The position numbers were made by a program, and so were the translations under genes. Positions 60,086 through 64,000 of a stretch of DNA of 64,000 nucleotides are shown in pieces. The notes beneath the pieces are model-generated. The model had not been told where the DNA came from. It did no database searches and saw only the letters and a program-made list of their open reading frames with translations. The DNA comes from Rufibacter psychrotolerans. Lineage in GTDB: Bacteria > Bacteroidota > Bacteroidia > Cytophagales > Hymenobacteraceae. Numbering within the stretch: position 1 is the stretch's first letter; each line of letters opens with the position of its first letter. The stretch lies in the NCBI RefSeq assembly GCF_016924645.1, contig NZ_JAFFJV010000011.1, forward strand, positions 186,001 through 250,000. The letters run 5' to 3'.

Positions 60086-62050
60086 ATGAAGAAGAATCTT
60101 CTTAGCCTTGCCGCCTTGCTTCTGGTGCAAACCGGGGCTTTCGCGCAGGGCGGCATCAGGAACATTGCCCCGGTCAACTTTTCTAAAGTCACCATCAACG
60201 ATGCCTTCTGGAAACCCCGCGTGGACCAGGTAGCCACCGTCACGATTCCGGTCTGTATTGAGCAAACCGAGGTGAAAACGCCCCGCATCCAGAACTTTGA
60301 GATTACGGCAGGTCTGAAGAAAGGTGAGTTCAAAGGCCTCTTCTACGATGACTCCGATGTCTACAAGGCCCTGGAGGCGATTGCCTATTCCCTCAGGAAC
60401 AAACCATCGGCTGAGTTGGAGAAGAAAGCCGACCAATGGATAGACCTCATCGCCAAGGCCCAGCAGCCCGACGGCTACCTGAATACCTACTACACGCTCC
60501 AGTTCCCCGAGAAGCGCTGGACCGATATGAGCATGCACGAAGACTACAACGGCGGGCATCTCATAGAAGCGGCCGTGGCGTACTATGACGCCACCGGCAA
60601 ACGCAAACTGCTGGACGTGGCCACCAAGTTCGCCGATCATTTCGCCTCGCTGTTCGGGCCGGGCAAGCAGCACTGGGTAACCGGGCACCAGGAACTGGAA
60701 CTGGCCTTGGTAAAGCTGTATAAAGCCACCAACAACAAAAAATACCTGGACCTGGCCGATTGGCTGCTGGAGGAACGCGGCCGCAAACTGGCCAAAGGCT
60801 ACACCTGGACCGATTGGAAAGACACCGCCTATGCCCAGGATGTGGTACCGGTGAAACTACAGAAACAAATCACAGGCCACGCGGTGCGGGCCATGTACAT
60901 GTACACCGGCGCGGCCGATGTGGCGGCCCACAAAGGCGATGAAGGCTACATGGGTGCCATGAAAGACGTGTGGGAAGACGTGGTTTACCGCAACATGTAC
61001 ATTACCGGCGGCATTGGTTCTTCGGGGCGTAATGAAGGGTTTTCAAAGGATTATGACCTGCCCAATGAACATGCGTACTGTGAAACCTGCGCCTCGGTGG
61101 GCATGGTGTTCTGGAACCAGCGCATGAATTCTATGACCGGTGAAAGCAAGTACGTAGACGTGCTGGAGCGCAGCCTCTACAACGGCGCCTTGGATGGCTT
61201 GTCCCTGAGCGGCGACCGTTTCTTCTACGGCAATCCGCTGGCCTCACGGGGGCAGCACCAGCGTAGCGAATGGTTCGGGACGGCCTGCTGTCCGGCCAAT
61301 ATCTCCCGCCTCATCGCTTCACTGGGTAACTACATTTATGCCCAATCTGGGAACGGCGTGTGGGTGAACCTGTACATCGGCAGCCAGACAACCCTCAAAA
61401 CACCCAACGGCAGTCTGCCGCTGGAAATGAAAACCAATTACCCCTGGGAAGGCAAAGTGCATCTGACCGTGAACCCGTCGAAGGCGACCAACGCCACGCT
61501 GCATCTCCGCATTCCGGGCTGGGTGCAGGGTGATCCGGTACCCGGCGATCTGTACCGCTTCTCAGACCAGACCCCAACCAAGTTCACCCTGAAACTGAAC
61601 GGGAAAGCCGTGCCCTACAAGATGGAAAGGGGCTATGCCGTGATTGACCGAAAGTGGAAGAAGGGAGACCGCCTGGAACTGGATCTTCCCATGGAAGTGA
61701 AGAAAGTAGTAGCCAAAGACAGTCTCCACTACAACAGAAACAGGATAGCCCTGCAAAGGGGACCGCTGGTGTACTGCGTAGAGGGAGTAGACAATGGCAA
61801 CGAAGCCTGGAACATGGTGGTGCCCGAGGATACCCGTTTTGAGGCTACTTTTAACAAACAGCTCCTAAACGGGGTGGTGGCCCTGAAGGCAGAAGTACCT
61901 GTTGTCTCCGTTTCAGCCGATGGTTTGTCTGCGGTTACCCAGAAGAAGACCATTACCGCCATTCCATATTACAGTTGGGCTAACCGGGGCAAAAGCCCCA
62001 TGCAAGTGTGGCTGCCCACCAAAATCAACGCCATCATGCTAAACTATTAG
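60086..62050 (+). CDS. Beta-L-arabinofuranosidase (GH127)
   Basis: 654 residues from the ATG at 60086 (MKKNLLSLAALLLVQTGAFAQ, signal peptide); a longer frame from 59990 is rejected because it buries the signal. Closest of the three to the Bifidobacterium HypBA1 type in length and sequence: NFSKVTINDAFWKPRVDQVATVTIPVCIEQTE, EDYNGGHLIEAAVAYYDATGKRKLLDVA, YITGGIGSSGRNEGFSKDYDLPNEHAYCETCASVGMVFWNQRM. By alignment Glu317 would be the acid/base; Glu333, Cys335, Cys401 and Cys402 bind zinc, with Cys401 or its neighbour as nucleophile. HypBA1 releases arabinose from beta-Ara-Hyp, which makes this the best candidate for the last cut. It follows the previous gene by 99 nt. Confidence 0.94.
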   Translation: MKKNLLSLAALLLVQTGAFAQGGIRNIAPVNFSKVTINDAFWKPRVDQVATVTIPVCIEQTEVKTPRIQNFEITAGLKKGEFKGLFYDDSDVYKALEAIAYSLRNKPSAELEKKADQWIDLIAKAQQPDGYLNTYYTLQFPEKRWTDMSMHEDYNGGHLIEAAVAYYDATGKRKLLDVATKFADHFASLFGPGKQHWVTGHQELELALVKLYKATNNKKYLDLADWLLEERGRKLAKGYTWTDWKDTAYAQDVVPVKLQKQITGHAVRAMYMYTGAADVAAHKGDEGYMGAMKDVWEDVVYRNMYITGGIGSSGRNEGFSKDYDLPNEHAYCETCASVGMVFWNQRMNSMTGESKYVDVLERSLYNGALDGLSLSGDRFFYGNPLASRGQHQRSEWFGTACCPANISRLIASLGNYIYAQSGNGVWVNLYIGSQTTLKTPNGSLPLEMKTNYPWEGKVHLTVNPSKATNATLHLRIPGWVQGDPVPGDLYRFSDQTPTKFTLKLNGKAVPYKMERGYAVIDRKWKKGDRLELDLPMEVKKVVAKDSLHYNRNRIALQRGPLVYCVEGVDNGNEAWNMVVPEDTRFEATFNKQLLNGVVALKAEVPVVSVSADGLSAVTQKKTITAIPYYSWANRGKSPMQVWLPTKINAIMLNY

Positions 62051-62165
62051 CGGGCACACGCCTGCAGAAAAGAAACCAGGAACCACAGGGCATAGAAACA
62101 CTCATCCCAAAGGGGGATTGTTTGTAGGCCTTTGATTTGTCACCAGTCACAACTAACGTAGATCA

Positions 62166-63857
62166 ATGGGAGTAAGGGGTTCAGAATCATGGGGTTCCCG
62201 CATGGGACTCATATTGGCCATGGCCGGCAATGCCGTAGGACTAGGCAATTTTCTTAGGTTCCCAGTACAGGCGGTGCAGAATGGGGGAGGCGCTTTCATC
62301 ATTCCCTATCTGGTTTGTTTTCTGGTGATGGGCATTCCGCTCCTCTGGGTAGAATGGGCCATGGGCCGGTTTGGCGGCAAACAGGGCCATCACTCCACAC
62401 CCTTTATCCTGGATTCTATGGGCAAACGTGCCCTCTGGAAGTACGTGGGCGTGTTTGGCATCTGGACCAACATAGCCATTGCGGCCTACTACTGCTACCT
62501 GGAGTCCTGGACTTTGTCCTACATGATGCATTCCCTGTTGGGCACCTTCAGCGGGCAGACTCAGGAGGATATTAGCAATTTCTTCAGCCAATACGTTAGT
62601 CTTGGTCCTTCGTCTGTGGGGATTCCCTATGAACCTATTTTCTTCTTTGTGGTCTGCCTCTTGCTCAACACCTGGATCTTATCAAAGGGGTTGATGGCGG
62701 GAGTGGAAAAAGTGGCGAAGGTAGGCATGCCCTTGTTGATCCTTTTCGGGATATTCCTGGCCTATAAAGGATTGACCATTACGGCCGGGGAAGCAGGGGC
62801 CATCCATGACAGCAGCGTGGGGCTTAACTTCCTCTGGACACCACAGTACGATAAGATTCTTTCTCCTACGGTGTGGCTGGCGGCGGCCGGGCAGATCTTC
62901 TTTACCCTGGCGGTGGGCATGGGCACCATTCATTGCTATGCCTCCTACATGAAATCAAGGGATGACATTGCCCTGAATGCCATGTCTGCCGGGTGGATGA
63001 ATGAATTTGTGGAAGTGGTCTTGGGTGGCGCGATTCTGATACCGGTGGCAGTGGGTTACCTGGGCATAGACAAGGTAAACGAGTTGGTGCAATTGGGCGG
63101 GCTTGGGCTAGGCTTTAAGACCTTACCGTACCTGTTTTTCCAGTGGGGCCCCATTTTAGGCGCGTTCTCCAGTTTTCTGTGGTTTGGTTTGCTGTTCTTC
63201 GCCGGCATCACTTCTTCGCTGGCAATGGGTACCCCCTGGATGGGCTTCCTGCAGGATGAGTTCAACTGGAAAAGGAAACCGGCCGCCTGGTCGTTTGGGG
63301 GACTGGTGCTCTTGCTAGGCATGCCTACCGTCCTGTTTTTCAACTACGGAGTATTTGATGAATATGACTACTGGACGGGCACCGTGGCGCTGGTGGTATT
63401 TGCCTTGTTGGAGTGCATTCTTTTTGCCTGGGTGTTTGGCTTGGGCAAAGGTTGGCGTGAGATTACAGAGGGCGCCGACCTCAAAGTGCCCAGAGTTTAC
63501 CGGTTCATCATCAGGTGGGTAACCCCCGCACTCTTGCTCTGGGTGTTTGTGGGTTCTCTGTTCACCCCGAAAGGAGGCGACTGGGGAGCTTACCTGCGGG
63601 GTGATTGGGAAATGGACAACTCCTCCATTATCAAAAAGCTCATGAACAGCAGTATCCATGAGAAAATTGCGGTTACCACAGATCTCACCCAAATACAGCA
63701 GTTACAGGATCAATTGTTTTATGTAAATGCCTCTCGGTTTCTGTTGTTAGGCCTTTTTGTGTTTATCTGTGGGTTGGTTTTTGTGGCCCACCAACGGAGA
63801 GTAGCCCTGGCCAAACGCAAACAAGAAAGTGAAATCCTGGAACTCACAAAAGTATGA
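62166..63857 (+). CDS. Sodium-dependent symporter of the NSS/SNF family
   Basis: 563 residues, about 12 membrane helices. The family opening is unmistakable: SWGSRMGLILAMAGNAVGLGNFLRFPVQAVQNGGGAFIIPYLVCFLVMGIPLLWVEWAMGRFGG (helices 1-2, sodium and substrate site). Later, FFTLAVGMGTIHCYASYMKSRDD and FAGITSSLAMGTPWMGFLQDE form the helix 6 and 8 region. NSS proteins move amino acids or related amines with sodium across the inner membrane. No other part of the window explains an amino-acid carrier beside glycosidases unless the substrate is a glycopeptide. Its stop overlaps a tiny membrane protein gene by 4 bp. Confidence 0.93.
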   Translation: MGVRGSESWGSRMGLILAMAGNAVGLGNFLRFPVQAVQNGGGAFIIPYLVCFLVMGIPLLWVEWAMGRFGGKQGHHSTPFILDSMGKRALWKYVGVFGIWTNIAIAAYYCYLESWTLSYMMHSLLGTFSGQTQEDISNFFSQYVSLGPSSVGIPYEPIFFFVVCLLLNTWILSKGLMAGVEKVAKVGMPLLILFGIFLAYKGLTITAGEAGAIHDSSVGLNFLWTPQYDKILSPTVWLAAAGQIFFTLAVGMGTIHCYASYMKSRDDIALNAMSAGWMNEFVEVVLGGAILIPVAVGYLGIDKVNELVQLGGLGLGFKTLPYLFFQWGPILGAFSSFLWFGLLFFAGITSSLAMGTPWMGFLQDEFNWKRKPAAWSFGGLVLLLGMPTVLFFNYGVFDEYDYWTGTVALVVFALLECILFAWVFGLGKGWREITEGADLKVPRVYRFIIRWVTPALLLWVFVGSLFTPKGGDWGAYLRGDWEMDNSSIIKKLMNSSIHEKIAVTTDLTQIQQLQDQLFYVNASRFLLLGLFVFICGLVFVAHQRRVALAKRKQESEILELTKV

Positions 63858-64000
63858 ATACGGCCGCCCTCGCTTTTATGCTCATCACCCTAGGCTTGGT
63901 GACAAGCATGACCCTTTACTTTTTCAGCAAAGTCTTGAAAGTACCCCCAAAAACCTACCCTGTGGATCTTCAGGAAACAGCAGCGGACGTACCCGAAAAG
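63854..64000 (+). CDS. Small membrane subunit of the NSS transporter (MetS-like), truncated by the window edge
   Basis: Starts with ATG at 63854, overlapping the symporter stop (ATGA), and stays open for 49 codons to the edge. It begins MNTAALAFMLITLGLVTSMT followed by LYFFSKVLK: one membrane helix of about 20 residues, then a polar tail (PPKTYPVDLQETAADVPEK). MetP/MetS systems of other bacteria pair an NSS transporter with such a single-helix protein in an overlapping gene, and in that system the small subunit is needed for transport. The tail is already longer than in MetS, so this may be a variant. Confidence 0.8.
   Translation, partial: MNTAALAFMLITLGLVTSMTLYFFSKVLKVPPKTYPVDLQETAADVPEK

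Noticed and set aside
1..64000. CRISPR arrays, transposases, integrases, phage genes and rRNA
   Set aside because: None seen. The 36-nt elements are dispersed singly, not arrayed with spacers, and no repeat-spacer series exists.

Overview
The window looks like the chromosome of a Cytophagales bacterium, most likely a Hymenobacteraceae member (Rufibacter/Pontibacter type; the genus is an inference). Support: three proteins with C-terminal type IX secretion (T9SS) sorting domains, a PorP/SprF protein, a SusC/SusD pair, Bacteroidota-style energy-transducing TonB, start sites with weak Shine-Dalgarno signals, and a TAnnTTTG -10-like box in front of the tRNA. DNA is moderately GC-rich in genes and AT-richer between them.

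Layout. 0-10 kb: an edge-truncated unknown gene (-), two T9SS cargo proteins (one a large secreted nuclease-like protein), lipoprotein gamma-glutamyltransferase, PorP/SprF, and a Cys/Met-metabolism PLP enzyme. 10-19 kb: tail-specific protease, TonB, a glycine-rich stress-type protein, an ECF sigma factor followed by a membrane-anchored trypsin-like protease with an anti-sigma-like N-terminus, a Thr/Ala-rich small lipoprotein, proline dehydrogenase, and DAHP synthase/chorismate mutase. 19-27 kb: a 1638-residue modular pectate-lyase-like T9SS protein lying between shikimate-pathway genes, then aroB-aroA overlapping by 4 bp. 27-44 kb: mostly housekeeping genes (Gfo/Idh/MocA oxidoreductase, DUF4142 lipoprotein, metal-receptor-like protein, GNAT, M42 peptidase, acyl-CoA carboxylase beta, ClpC, WbqC, LLM oxidoreductase, lysophospholipid acyltransferase, TsaC/Sua5, MltG, thioesterase, YihY) ending in tRNA-Ser(UGA). 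44-64 kb: after about 1 kb of gene-free DNA, a polysaccharide utilisation locus with three beta-L-arabinofuranosidase (GH127/GH146-type) genes, a DUF5695 protein, a decayed fragment of a fourth such gene, susC-susD, and a sodium:amino-acid-type symporter with a tiny overlapping membrane subunit.

How it fits together. The 44-64 kb locus would bind (SusD), import (SusC) and trim (three GH127/146 enzymes) beta-L-arabinofuranose-capped glycans. The co-directional NSS symporter hints that the substrate may be a glycopeptide such as hydroxyproline-linked arabinan from plant cell-wall extensin; this is a hypothesis. A 27-bp motif recurs upstream of three transcription units of the locus and is the best candidate for its shared control element.

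The most unusual non-coding signal is a family of about 20 imperfect palindromes, almost all exactly 36 nt long (GTTTT at one end, AAAAC at the other, often a single internal mismatch, about 4-nt loop). They sit in most intergenic gaps of the first 44 kb, often within 30 nt of a start or stop codon. Their T-first/A-last polarity is opposite to that of the ordinary terminators, which are also abundant here. Two further repeat families occur: a TTAGCACAT-rich leader found in front of both divergent genes tsaC and mltG, and a 23-bp inverted pair around the convergent acyltransferase/tsaC gap.
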